This document shows positions 1-6,666 of a stretch of DNA of 13,836 bases, one piece after another. The notes under the pieces were generated by a model that saw only the letters and a list, made by a program, of their open reading frames with translations, ran no database searches and was not told the origin of the DNA. A program made the position numbers and the translations under genes. Source of the stretch: JAWLCQ01 sp041687095 (GTDB lineage: Bacteria; Planctomycetota; Phycisphaerae; SM23-33); the NCBI GenBank assembly GCA_041687095.1, contig JAWLCQ010000134.1:1-13836 (forward strand), written 5' to 3'. Every line of letters begins with the position of its first letter. The stretch's first letter is position 1.

Positions 1-23
1 AAGTCCATCGAGTAGGCTTCCAT
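1..23 (-). CDS. IS630-family transposase, N-terminal fragment (cut by window edge)
   Basis: Only the first seven codons are inside the window. They read MEAYSMD on the minus strand, starting at the ATG complementary to 21-23. This resembles the typical opening of IS630-type transposases (xAYSxDLRxRV), which starts the N-terminal helix-turn-helix region. A good ribosome binding site, AAGGAG, lies just upstream on the minus strand at about 29-34, which supports this start. The rest of the gene and the left end of the element lie beyond position 1. The family call rests on seven residues, so it is suggestive rather than proven. The DDE catalytic domain cannot be seen. Confidence 0.5.
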
Positions 24-53
24 GCCGTTCTCCTTTCGCCGGCAGCAAGCCTA

Positions 54-67
54 CACAACATGTTGTG
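54..67. repeat. 14-bp perfect palindrome upstream of the transposase start
   Basis: CACAACATGTTGTG is a perfect palindrome about 30 bp upstream of the partial transposase start. It could be an operator or part of the terminal region of the insertion sequence. The outer boundary of the element and its TA target duplication could not be fixed from the sequence. Confidence 0.4.
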
Positions 68-135
68 GTGGCGCTAGACCCAAGTGCAAAGCGCTCTAGT
101 CCTATACGCGTTCCACTTGATCCTTGCAAGGGTGC

Positions 136-167
136 CGTGGTTTGCGGAGCGAAGCGGAGCAACCACG
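136..167. repeat. Hairpin CGTGGTT(T)GC / GCAACCACG
   Basis: The arms 136-145 and 159-167 pair over nine bases with one bulged T, enclosing a purine-rich loop containing GGAGCGAAGCGGAG. It lies in the 24-321 gap, where no gene is supported. It could be a dispersed intergenic repeat or a terminator without a T-run. Nearby, 122-131 is a 10-bp palindrome, CCTTGCAAGG. Confidence 0.4.
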
Positions 168-221
168 TCGAACCGGGCCGCGCACGAAATCTCTGGGACG
201 GGTGTGAGGGAAATCCGCGCT

Positions 222-286
222 GACGCCAAAAGGGCAAGCGGATCGCGGCGTTTGATGCACGCCTGGATGCCGCTTGCCCTGGCGTT
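222..286. repeat. Long hairpin repeat, copy 1 of a three-member family
   Basis: The left arm 222-241 (GACGCCAAAAGGGCAAGCGG) pairs with the right arm 270-286 (CCGCTTGCCCTGGCGTT), apart from a two-base bulge, around a 28-nt loop. The loop holds a smaller inverted repeat, GGCGT (247-251) with ACGCC (259-263). The arm core resembles the elements at 7917-7984 and 8889-8960. It lies downstream of the radical SAM gene, which ends at 322 on the minus strand, so it may act as that gene's transcription end. There is no T-run on that strand beside the stem. Confidence 0.6.
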
Positions 287-321
287 CGCTCTGGCGACCG
301 TGCGGTTCGCGAACTCGCCCG

Positions 322-2109
322 CTACTTCGCCGTGGCGGCCGTCGTTTCAGCCAGGCCCGGGACCGAGCGGAGCAGGGCCGCGCCGTCGTTGGCGGCGGGG
401 TCCACGAAGTTGCGGTCGTAGAACGTCGGGGGCTCGTAGGTCTGGCCGGCGGCGAGGCGGGCTTCCTCGCGGCGGAGCTTGCCGTACAGGTAGCGCCCGA
501 TGAGCGGGGCGGCGAGGCGGCTCTTGAGCCCGCAGGTGGCGTACACGTCGCGCAGCAGGCTGTCCATGCTGCCGCGGACGGCGGGGTTGTCGCGGAACCA
601 CTTGCGGGTGGCCCAGACGGCCCCGGCGAGGACGGTGGCGAGCCCGGCGGCGTCGGCGGCGAACCGCCGGCGGAGGCGGGCCTCGGGATGGTTGCGGTAG
701 CGCCGGTAGCCCTGGAGCACGGTGCGGACCATACGGGCGGTGCTGGGCCCGTTGGTCTGGAAGTCGGTCTCGAACGCCCGCAGGAGGAACTCGGTTTCCT
801 GCCCCTCGTGGATGTGCGGGTGGCGGTAGTTGAAGCGCCACTGCCCGTGCGTGTCCTCCAGGGCGATGTCGTTCTCGCTGAGCATGGCCCCGTTGGCGTC
901 GAGCTGGGCGTAGAGCGGGGTCCCCGGGGCGGGCGTGTAGAGCATGAACTGGTGGAAGTCCGTCGCGTGCCCGACGGCGAAGGCGATGGCCTCGTCGATG
1001 TTCTCCGGGGTGTGCTCCTCCAGGCCGATGATGCTCGAGCCCAGCACGCGGACCCCGTGCTCCTGCAGCTCGCGGACGAGCTGGTAGGTGTCGGTGTTGC
1101 GCAGCTTGCCGTACTGGCTGTTCTTGCCCTCCAGCCCCAGCCACAGCCAGCTCACGCCCAACCCCGCGAGCTGCTCCATGGTGTACTGGCGGATCGCGTT
1201 GGCCGAGCTGAAGACGTACAGCGACCAGGCCTTGTCGTTCTGCTGCATGAGTTCCAGCAGGCGCAGGGCCCGGTCCTTGCGGAGCAGGAAGTTCTCGTCC
1301 ATGACGAAGAACGACTGGACCTTCATCGACGCCTCGAGCTGGCACATGACGGCGAAGAGCTCTTCGGCGGAATCGTAGAAGTTCACGCAGTGCCCCTTGC
1401 CCCCGAACATGGCGGAGGTGGAGCAGAAGTTGCAGCCCAGCGGGCAGCCCACGGAGGGGATCAGGGCGGCGGCGGAGTTCTTGGGGTCGAAGGGCAGCTC
1501 CACCCCAAAGCTGCGGCGGTTGATGCCGGACCAGATCTCCGGGTGGCGGATGGGGCGGTCGGGGTCCTCCCCGAGGAACTCGCGCATCCACCGCACCCCG
1601 TCCCCGCGGACGACGTGGTCCGCGCCCGTCCGCTGGGCGAGGTCGGGCAGGTTGGCAATGTGCCCGCCGATGACGATCTGGGCCTTGGGCTGCAGGCGGC
1701 GGATGATCGAGCACATCTCCTGCACCTTGCGCAGGTTGGGGATGATGGACCCGATCCCGATCACGTCGTACTCGTGCTGCTGGAGTTCCTGGATGAACCG
1801 CTCGCGCGTGGCGAAGTCCAGGCAGGTGCAGGGGGCGTCGATGTTGGCCTGGATGAGCATGAGGCCCCAACTGCGGTGGAACATCCGCAGCGAGAACGGC
1901 CCCTGGACGCGCGTGACCTGGTTGTGCCACAGCTCCATGGGGTTGATCACGCGGCTGCCGTACTCGTCGTCCTGGGCGTAGGGCCCGAAGACGCTGCACA
2001 GCAGCACCCGCCGGGACGAGGAAAAGCCGTGCTCCCCGGGGAGAGCATTGGAATCGCTACGCGCAGTCCGCGCAAGCGTCGAAGAGTCGAGAGCAGCGTT
2101 GGGAGTCAA
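322..2109 (-). CDS. B12-binding-domain radical SAM protein
   Basis: A 595-residue protein when read from the furthest possible start. Residues about 35-175 look like a cobalamin-binding Rossmann domain (segments IGIGSIIPNL and IVIGGHIANL). The radical SAM core follows, with the iron-sulfur motif CPLGCNFC (Cys222, Cys226, Cys229, spacing CX3CX2C) and a TIM-barrel region to about 420. Residues 470-595 form a basic, mostly helical tail that I cannot assign. Such enzymes use S-adenosylmethionine and often cobalamin for radical methylation or ring chemistry; the substrate is unknown and no pathway partner is adjacent. The start is uncertain: the longest frame begins with TTG at 2109, directly after an in-frame stop, but homology-like sequence begins near a GTG at 2007 (MLLCSVFGPY), and a possible extended -10 box (TGCTGTAAT) overlaps 2109. 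Confident as a B12/radical SAM protein, not as to reaction. Confidence 0.88.
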   Translation of the reverse strand: MTPNAALDSSTLARTARSDSNALPGEHGFSSSRRVLLCSVFGPYAQDDEYGSRVINPMELWHNQVTRVQGPFSLRMFHRSWGLMLIQANIDAPCTCLDFATRERFIQELQQHEYDVIGIGSIIPNLRKVQEMCSIIRRLQPKAQIVIGGHIANLPDLAQRTGADHVVRGDGVRWMREFLGEDPDRPIRHPEIWSGINRRSFGVELPFDPKNSAAALIPSVGCPLGCNFCSTSAMFGGKGHCVNFYDSAEELFAVMCQLEASMKVQSFFVMDENFLLRKDRALRLLELMQQNDKAWSLYVFSSANAIRQYTMEQLAGLGVSWLWLGLEGKNSQYGKLRNTDTYQLVRELQEHGVRVLGSSIIGLEEHTPENIDEAIAFAVGHATDFHQFMLYTPAPGTPLYAQLDANGAMLSENDIALEDTHGQWRFNYRHPHIHEGQETEFLLRAFETDFQTNGPSTARMVRTVLQGYRRYRNHPEARLRRRFAADAAGLATVLAGAVWATRKWFRDNPAVRGSMDSLLRDVYATCGLKSRLAAPLIGRYLYGKLRREEARLAAGQTYEPPTFYDRNFVDPAANDGAALLRSVPGLAETTAATAK

Positions 2110-2375
2110 TTACAGCACCACCATGCGCCGGGCCTGCCACGATCTCCGCCGCTCGCCCGGGTCCTCCGGGCGATGGCAACGGCGGACGAGGCTGAGACAC
2201 CGCTCATGGCACATGATATTGAGGATGCGACTGGAGTTCCACAACTCCGCCTCGAACTTGCATTAGAAGTTTTTCGACCTGAAATAGCCAGAGAATTGTC
2301 CGCGCCCGCGCGGGCGCTTGCGTCGGGCGCCTCGGGGTGCTACTGTCCAAGCGGCCCCACGCACCCGGGCCCGGG
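2110..2375. other. Divergent intergenic region, no gene supported
   Basis: This 266-base gap separates the divergent radical SAM and prepilin peptidase genes. On the plus strand TTGCGT (2318-2323) and an extended -10-like TGCTACTGT (2338-2346) are 17 bp apart, a weak candidate promoter for the prepilin peptidase. On the minus strand TGCTGTAAT (about 2117-2109) may serve the radical SAM gene. A short hairpin, GCCCGG with CCGGGC, lies near 2156-2172. Short reading frames here show no family features. Confidence 0.3.
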
Positions 2376-3617
2376 ATGCCGAATCACATGGAATGGATCA
2401 TCATCATCTTCCTGTTCTGGTTGGGGGCGGCGACGGGGAGCTTCCTCAACGTCGCCATCTACCGCCTGCCCCGCGGGGGGAGCGTGCTGTTCCCCGCCAG
2501 GAGCTTCTGCCCCGCCTGCGGGCGGACCATCCGCGCGTGGGACAACATCCCCCTGCTGAGCTGGCTGATCCTCCGCGGGCGCTGCCGCGACTGCGGGGTG
2601 CGGATCTCGCCCCGTTACCTGCTGGTCGAGGCGGGAGGGGCGGGGATCTTCGTGGGGCTCTACGTCGCGTACTTCCTGTTCGACGTTCGCCGCGGGACCG
2701 GGTCCATCCTGACGGACTGGCCGATGTACACGGCCCACGTCTCGCTGCTGTGCGGGCTGCTGGTGTGCTCGATCGTGGACGCGAAGTTCTTCATCATCCC
2801 CCTGGAGGTGATGTGGGTCTGCGCGGGGATCGGGATCGTGGCGGCGGGGGTGGATCCGCACCCGTTCCTGCTGCAGGTCGCGGTCGCACCGGAATGGGTG
2901 GCCGCGTCGCTGGCGGCGGGGGTGGGGCTGGGGATCTCGCACCTGCTGGTGCGGTGGGGCTACCTGGTCCCGAGCTTCATCGACGCCGTGGAACCGCCCC
3001 TCGCCCCCGAGCCTCGCCCGGGGGCCCCGGACGGTGCGACCGTTGCCCCCTCGCGGGACGCAACGGCGGGGACGCAGGTGGCGTTCGGGCCGGAGCACGG
3101 GGTGGCCCCGCGGCGGGAGATTCTGCGGGAGGTGGCGTACCTGGCCCCGGCGGCGCTGCTGGCGGGGGCGACGGTGGTGGTGCTGCGGCGGTGGGAGGGG
3201 GGGATGGCCGTGTGGGGGGGGCTGTTCGACTTCGTCGCGCACCCGCTGCTGGGCCCGCGGATGGCGGCGGTGGGGGCGGCGGTCTTCGGGCTGCTGGTGG
3301 GCGGGCTGTGCGTCTGGGCGGTGCGGATCCTGGGGACGCTGGCGTTCAACAAGGAGGCGATGGGCATGGGCGACGTGCACCTCCTCGCCGCCGTCGGGGC
3401 CGTCACCGGATGGTTCATCCCCACCGTGACGTTTTTCGTCGCCCCGTTCCTGGGCCTGCTGTGGGCGATGTTCCTCTGGATCTTCCGCCGGCAGCGCGAG
3501 TTGCCGTACGGCCCCTGGCTCGCCGGGGCCACCCTGATCGTCCTGCTCTTCCACGACGCCTTCGCGTCCCGCCTCGCCCCCCTCGTCGAGGCCATACAAT
3601 TCCTTGTCGGTCAATAA
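2376..3617 (+). CDS. Prepilin peptidase / N-methyltransferase (A24 family, PilD-like)
   Basis: Integral membrane aspartic protease that cleaves, and often N-methylates, type IV pilin-like and type II secretion pseudopilin precursors at the inner membrane. The 413-residue protein opens with the family's GSFLNVAIYRLPRG signature (residues 21-34), then the two CxxC pairs (Cys45/48 and Cys70/73) of the N-terminal cytosolic domain. The catalytic aspartates appear to be Asp135 (SIVDAKFFIIP) and Asp333 (GMGDVHLLAAVG). Usual length is 250-290 residues; here about 50 proline- and alanine-rich hydrophilic residues (200-250) are inserted between membrane segments. Start is ATG 2376 or ATG 2388; neither has a clear ribosome binding site, and GTG 2337 is also in frame. 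No pilin or secretion genes are adjacent, so it may process pilins encoded elsewhere. The gene's stop overlaps an ATG (TAATG, 3615-3619), but the next gene probably starts at 3641. Confidence 0.92.
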   Translation: MPNHMEWIIIIFLFWLGAATGSFLNVAIYRLPRGGSVLFPARSFCPACGRTIRAWDNIPLLSWLILRGRCRDCGVRISPRYLLVEAGGAGIFVGLYVAYFLFDVRRGTGSILTDWPMYTAHVSLLCGLLVCSIVDAKFFIIPLEVMWVCAGIGIVAAGVDPHPFLLQVAVAPEWVAASLAAGVGLGISHLLVRWGYLVPSFIDAVEPPLAPEPRPGAPDGATVAPSRDATAGTQVAFGPEHGVAPRREILREVAYLAPAALLAGATVVVLRRWEGGMAVWGGLFDFVAHPLLGPRMAAVGAAVFGLLVGGLCVWAVRILGTLAFNKEAMGMGDVHLLAAVGAVTGWFIPTVTFFVAPFLGLLWAMFLWIFRRQRELPYGPWLAGATLIVLLFHDAFASRLAPLVEAIQFLVGQ

Positions 3618-3640
3618 TGGGAAATGAAGGGAGGCCTCGC

Positions 3641-4012
3641 ATGACGGGTCCTATGTTCAAGGCGTACGCGCGGGTGGTTCTCGGGGGCCTGGTGATCCTC
3701 GCCGCGATCGTCCTGGTGCTGCTGCAGTGGAGCACGACCTCCGACATCACGCTGTACGGCAAATGGGTGACGGTGGGGACGTGGCTGCTGATGCTGGCGT
3801 CGGCGGTGGGGGGGATCCTGCTGCTGTGGGTCGTCAAGCAGTTCTTCCACGGGGTGGGCACGTTGCGGCGGCAGCGGCGGGAGGAGCGGCGGACCCTGGA
3901 GGCGGCGCGGCAGGTGGCGCGGGACGAGGCCCGTCGTCAGCAGGCGCAGGGCGGACAGGAGCCGGGCTCGCAGAAGCAGGCCCCGCCCAGCACGCCCGGG
4001 GCGGGAACGTAG
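3641..4012 (+). CDS. LapA-like (DUF1049) small membrane protein
   Basis: A 123-residue protein with two predicted membrane helices (about 12-29 and 44-67) joined by a short loop (STTSDITLYGKWVTVGT), followed by a strongly charged arginine- and glutamate-rich helix (74-105) likely to form a coiled coil, and a glutamine/proline-rich tail. This order matches the LapA/DUF1049 family; E. coli LapA works in lipopolysaccharide assembly and its regulation, but function outside proteobacteria is not established. The start at 3641 is chosen because AAGGGAGG (3627-3634) lies 6 nt upstream; an in-frame ATG at 3617 would add eight residues and lacks a site. It lies 23 nt after the prepilin peptidase and is probably co-transcribed. 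The family call rests on architecture rather than on catalytic residues. Confidence 0.65.
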   Translation: MTGPMFKAYARVVLGGLVILAAIVLVLLQWSTTSDITLYGKWVTVGTWLLMLASAVGGILLLWVVKQFFHGVGTLRRQRREERRTLEAARQVARDEARRQQAQGGQEPGSQKQAPPSTPGAGT

Positions 4013-4023
4013 GAGAGGGACGG

Positions 4024-4062
4024 GGGAATAGGCACTAGGGAATAGGCACTGGGCACTAGGGA
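4024..4062. repeat. Short tandem repeat GGGAATAGGCACT
   Basis: Two exact 13-nt copies lie at 4024-4036 and 4038-4050, followed by a shortened copy, GGGCACTAGGGA, at 4051-4062. They begin about 10 nt after the LapA-like gene. This looks like simple slippage-type repeat sequence. Confidence 0.75.
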
Positions 4063-4074
4063 GGGGAAACGGCC

Positions 4075-4149
4075 GGGTGCCACGGCTGCGCCGTCTGCAG
4101 CCGTGTCCTTCGGGGCAGCACGGCGGCAAACGGCGCCGCCGTGGCACCC
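4075..4149. repeat. Two-armed palindromic element (three-way-junction shape)
   Basis: Outer arms GGGTGCCACGGC (4075-4086) and GCCGTGGCACCC (4138-4149) are perfect inverse complements. Inside are two matching hairpins, each 25 nt with a 9-bp stem and a 7-nt loop: CACGGCTGC/GCAGCCGTG (4081-4105) and CACGGCGGC/GCCGCCGTG (4119-4143). The outer GGGTGC/GCACCC stem plus the two hairpins would fold as a three-way junction. It has the look of a dispersed intergenic repeat or REP-like element; its function is unknown. Confidence 0.75.
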
Positions 4150-4204
4150 ACGCCGTCTGCTTTCCTGAGAGTCACTTAAAATTGAAAATCACCGCAATTC
4201 TCTG

Positions 4205-4230
4205 TTGCATTCCGCGGGGGGCGGTATAAT
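4205..4230 (+). promoter_or_regulatory. Candidate promoter of the OmpA-like gene
   Basis: A perfect TATAAT box at 4225-4230 lies 52 nt before the start codon at 4283. The -35 side is weak: TTGCAT at 4205-4210 is only 14 bp away. The -10 box stands out because the surrounding sequence is GC-rich. Confidence 0.5.
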
Positions 4231-4282
4231 CCGGCAACACCCGGCTCGCATCCCTGGTGCAGGTACGTAAGGAGAGAACGCG

Positions 4283-4951
4283 ATGATGATTCTCAAGGCG
4301 CTCACCGCCCCGGTCCTGATTGGGCTGTTGGCGCTTGCCACGACCGGCTGCTGTCAGCAGGAAAAGCAGCGGATCCTCGACCTCGAGGCGCAGTACAACG
4401 ACCTGTCCGCGCGGAACAAGGACCTGCAGCAGCAGCTCGCCGACGCGGATTCACAGGTGATGGCCTGCAACACGCAGCTGTCGCAGAAGGACCGCGAACT
4501 CGCGGCCCTCCGCGACCAGATGCAGCAGCCCGTCACGCCCCCGCCCGCCCCGGCGGCCGCGAGCGGCTGGGTCCCCGTCCCCGGAGGCGACATGGTGACG
4601 GTGGCCACCGACATCCTGTTCCGCGCGGGCAGCGCCTCGCTGACCCCGCAGGGCCAAGCCCGCCTCAACGAGATCGTCGCCGACATCAAGCGGTCCTACA
4701 GCGGCCTGCCCGTCCGCGTCTACGGACACACGGATACCGATCCCATCCGCAAGACGAAGAACCTGTGGCAGGACAACCTGGACCTGTCGGCCAACCGCGC
4801 GATGGCCGTCACTCGCTTCCTTGTCAGCAAGGGCGTCGACGCCAAGCGGATCGAGACGGTCGCGATGGGCGAACACCATCCGGTGGGGCCCAACACGGGG
4901 GCGGCAAAAGCCCGCAACCGCAGGGTGGACATCGTCGTGGTAAAGCAGTAA
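4283..4951 (+). CDS. OmpA-like peptidoglycan-binding lipoprotein
   Basis: A 222-residue protein. Residues 1-22 form a signal peptide ending ATTGC, so Cys23 is a likely lipid-anchor cysteine, though the lipobox is not ideal (Thr at -3). Residues 27-82 are a heptad-rich coiled coil, followed by a proline/alanine linker (83-95). Residues 106-220 are an OmpA C-terminal domain with the motifs VYGHTDTDPI, LDLSANRAMAV and ARNRRVDIVV; the Asp and Arg in these motifs are those expected to bind diaminopimelate in peptidoglycan. The layout (lipid anchor, coiled coil, OmpA domain) suggests a tether between a membrane and the cell wall. AAGGAGAG (4269-4276) lies 6 nt before ATG 4283; the second ATG at 4286 would also work. 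It appears monocistronic, with its own TATAAT box and a following hairpin. Confidence 0.9.
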   Translation: MMILKALTAPVLIGLLALATTGCCQQEKQRILDLEAQYNDLSARNKDLQQQLADADSQVMACNTQLSQKDRELAALRDQMQQPVTPPPAPAAASGWVPVPGGDMVTVATDILFRAGSASLTPQGQARLNEIVADIKRSYSGLPVRVYGHTDTDPIRKTKNLWQDNLDLSANRAMAVTRFLVSKGVDAKRIETVAMGEHHPVGPNTGAAKARNRRVDIVVVKQ

Positions 4952-4956
4952 GGTTT

Positions 4957-4991
4957 CCGCTTCGCACTCGCCAAGTCGCGAGCGGAAGCGG
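4957..4991 (+). terminator. Hairpin after the OmpA-like gene
   Basis: CCGCTTC (4957-4963) pairs with GAAGCGG (4985-4991), with further internal pairing CTCG/CGAG, only 6 nt after the stop codon. It is followed by G residues rather than a T-run, so it is not a standard intrinsic terminator. It could stabilise the 3' end or act with Rho. Confidence 0.35.
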
Positions 4992-5056
4992 GGGGGGAGA
5001 GTCCTGACGTCCGGCCGCTGTTCTCCCGCCGGGCACCCGATCCACAGGAACGGTGC

Positions 5057-5674
5057 ATGATTGCTATTGTGGATTATGGCATGGGCAACCTGCGAAGCGT
5101 GCAGAAGGCTCTGCAGCGCGTCGGAGGCGATGCGCGCATCGTCTCCACGCCCGCCGAACTCGCCCACGCCGAGAAGGTCGTCCTGCCCGGGGTCGGGGCG
5201 TTCCAGGACGCCATCGACCGCCTGCGGGCGGGGGGGCTGGTGGATCCGCTGGTCCGCTGCGCCAACGAAGGCACCCCGCTGCTGGCGATCTGCCTGGGCC
5301 TGCAGTTGCTCTTCGAGGTCTCCTACGAGGACGGGGAGCACACCGGGCTGGGCGTGTTCGGGGGGCGGGTGGCCCGCTTCCAGTTCGATGGAGCGGAGCA
5401 CGCCTCGCTCCGCGTTCCGCACATGGGCTGGAACCAGATTCGCTGGTCCCGCCCGTGCCCGATCCTTGACGGGATCGATCCGGGCGCGTATACGTACTTC
5501 GCGCACAGCTACTACGTAGTCCCCGATGATGACGGCATTACATGCACGACGACGGACTACGGGATCACGTTCACCTCGTCGGTGTGGCGGGACAACGTGT
5601 TCGCTTCGCAGTTTCACCCGGAAAAGTCGCAGGCGGTGGGTCTGCGGCTGCTGCAGAACTTCGTGAACGTCTGA
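5057..5674 (+). CDS. hisH: Imidazole glycerol phosphate synthase, glutaminase subunit HisH
   Basis: Class I glutamine amidotransferase that releases ammonia from glutamine and passes it to HisF, which uses it to form imidazole glycerol phosphate and AICAR in histidine synthesis. The 205-residue length is standard. The start MIAIVDYGMGNLRSV is typical of HisH. The catalytic triad is visible: Cys79 in LLAICLGLQLL, and His187 and Glu189 in SQFHPEKSQ. The oxyanion-side motif PGVGAF (44-49) is present. AGGAA at 5046-5050 lies 6 nt before ATG 5057. hisA follows after 114 nt, but hisF does not lie beside it in this window, so the partner must be encoded elsewhere. No clear promoter was seen in the 105 nt after the OmpA-like gene. 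Confidence 0.97.
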   Translation: MIAIVDYGMGNLRSVQKALQRVGGDARIVSTPAELAHAEKVVLPGVGAFQDAIDRLRAGGLVDPLVRCANEGTPLLAICLGLQLLFEVSYEDGEHTGLGVFGGRVARFQFDGAEHASLRVPHMGWNQIRWSRPCPILDGIDPGAYTYFAHSYYVVPDDDGITCTTTDYGITFTSSVWRDNVFASQFHPEKSQAVGLRLLQNFVNV

Positions 5675-5788
5675 CCGCGGCGGGTCGGCCTCTTCGGGGC
5701 GGACGGCCTTGGCGGATGCAGTTCTGTTCCCCCGGGTTTCAACGTCCCTCCGCGCAGTCTGCGGATGGTTCCCAAGGACGGTTTTGGC

Positions 5789-6514
5789 ATGGAGATACTA
5801 CCCGCGATTGACCTTCGCGACGGTGCGGTCGTTCGGCTGGAGAAGGGCGACTACGCGCGGCAGACGACGTACGCGACCGACCCCGCCGGGATCGCCGAGC
5901 GGTTCGCCCGCGCCGGGGTCAACTGGATCCACGTGGTGGACCTCGACGCCGCCCGGACCGGCAAGCCCACCAACACCCTGGCCGTCCGCGCCATCCGCGC
6001 CGCCGTCGACGTGCGGATCGAGCTGGGCGGGGGCGTCCGCTCCACCGACGCCGTCCGCGCCATGCTCCGCACCGGGGTGGAGCGCGTGATCGTGGGCTCG
6101 GCGGCGATGGAGGACTGGGACTGGTTCGAGGCGCTGATGCGGGAGGACGAGTTCGCCCACCGCGTGGCGTTGGGCCTGGACGCCCGGGGCGGGAAGCTCG
6201 CCATCCACGGATGGGAGGAGCAGTTGGAGGCGACGGCGGTGTACGTGGCGTCGCGCGTGCGCGGGTGGCCGCTGGCGGCCATCATCTACACGGACATCGC
6301 CCGCGACGGGATGTTGACGGGGGTGAACGTGGACGCGACGGGGCAGGTGATCGCGGCGACGGACGTGCCGGTGATCGCCTCGGGCGGAGTGGGGTCGCTG
6401 GACGATGTCCGCCGCTGCCGCGACGCCGGCTGCGCGGGCGTGATCGTGGGCCGGGCGTGGTACGAGGGCCGCATCGATCTCGAGCAGGCCCTGGCGATCG
6501 CCCAGGACCGTTGA
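5789..6514 (+). CDS. hisA: Phosphoribosylformimino-AICAR phosphate isomerase HisA
   Basis: TIM-barrel isomerase of histidine synthesis that converts ProFAR to PRFAR, the substrate of the HisF-HisH synthase. The protein has 241 residues, the usual size. The opening MEILPAIDLRDGAVVRL carries the catalytic base Asp8; further family residues are Asp131 (LGLDARGGKLA) and Asp169 in YTDIARDGMLTGVN. The phosphate-binding glycine loops are ELGGGVRS (78-85) and ASGGVGS (197-203). The start at 5789 gives the conserved N-terminus, with AAGGA at 5774-5778; an ATG at 5765 would add eight unconserved residues. Whether it also has the TrpF-like activity of actinobacterial PriA cannot be told. The stop codon overlaps a TTGACA box of the rho promoter region. 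Confidence 0.97.
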   Translation: MEILPAIDLRDGAVVRLEKGDYARQTTYATDPAGIAERFARAGVNWIHVVDLDAARTGKPTNTLAVRAIRAAVDVRIELGGGVRSTDAVRAMLRTGVERVIVGSAAMEDWDWFEALMREDEFAHRVALGLDARGGKLAIHGWEEQLEATAVYVASRVRGWPLAAIIYTDIARDGMLTGVNVDATGQVIAATDVPVIASGGVGSLDDVRRCRDAGCAGVIVGRAWYEGRIDLEQALAIAQDR

Positions 6515-6539
6515 CAAATTGATCCCTTGCCGCTAGAAA
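6511..6539 (+). promoter_or_regulatory. Candidate rho promoter P1
   Basis: A perfect -35 box TTGACA (6511-6516) overlaps the hisA stop codon and lies exactly 17 bp before TAGAAA (6534-6539), a 4/6 match to the -10 consensus. It would give a leader of about 120 nt before rho. Confidence 0.5.
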
Positions 6540-6544
6540 ATTGT

Positions 6545-6572
6545 TTGGCCGTAGCGAAGATCTCGCTATGAT
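6545..6572 (+). promoter_or_regulatory. Candidate rho promoter P2 with operator-like palindrome
   Basis: TTGGCC (6545-6550) and TATGAT (6567-6572, 5/6 match) are 16 bp apart. The inverted repeat TAGCGA (6552-6557) with TCGCTA (6563-6568) fills the spacer and touches the -10 box, the usual place for a repressor site. The regulator is unknown. Confidence 0.45.
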
Positions 6573-6585
6573 GCGGTAAGGGGTG

Positions 6586-6649
6586 GAGACGGGTCTCTAA
6601 ATCGCCGCGGAGGGTCCGCGGTCTCGAAGTGAATGGTTTTCCCGTTCAC
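6586..6649 (+). promoter_or_regulatory. Structured rho leader with three hairpins
   Basis: Three successive inverted repeats precede the rho ribosome binding site: GAGAC/GTCTC (6586-6597), CCGCGGA/TCCGCGG with a 3-nt loop (6605-6621), and GTGAATGG/CCGTTCAC (6629-6649) with one G-U pair. The last ends 4 nt before AAGGAAGG (6654-6661). Rho genes of other bacteria are autoregulated through their leaders, so an attenuation role is plausible but unproven. Confidence 0.45.
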
Positions 6650-6666
6650 GGGCAAGGAAGGGCTCT

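Noticed and set aside
2048..2266. 72-codon plus-strand open frame between the divergent genes
   Set aside because: Overlaps the start of the radical SAM gene, is arginine- and serine-rich, and has no ribosome binding site or recognisable motif.
274..2559. 761-codon plus-strand open frame
   Set aside because: It runs antisense to the radical SAM gene, which has intact Cys motifs; the peptide is valine-, alanine- and glycine-rich without family features, as expected of a GC-rich shadow.
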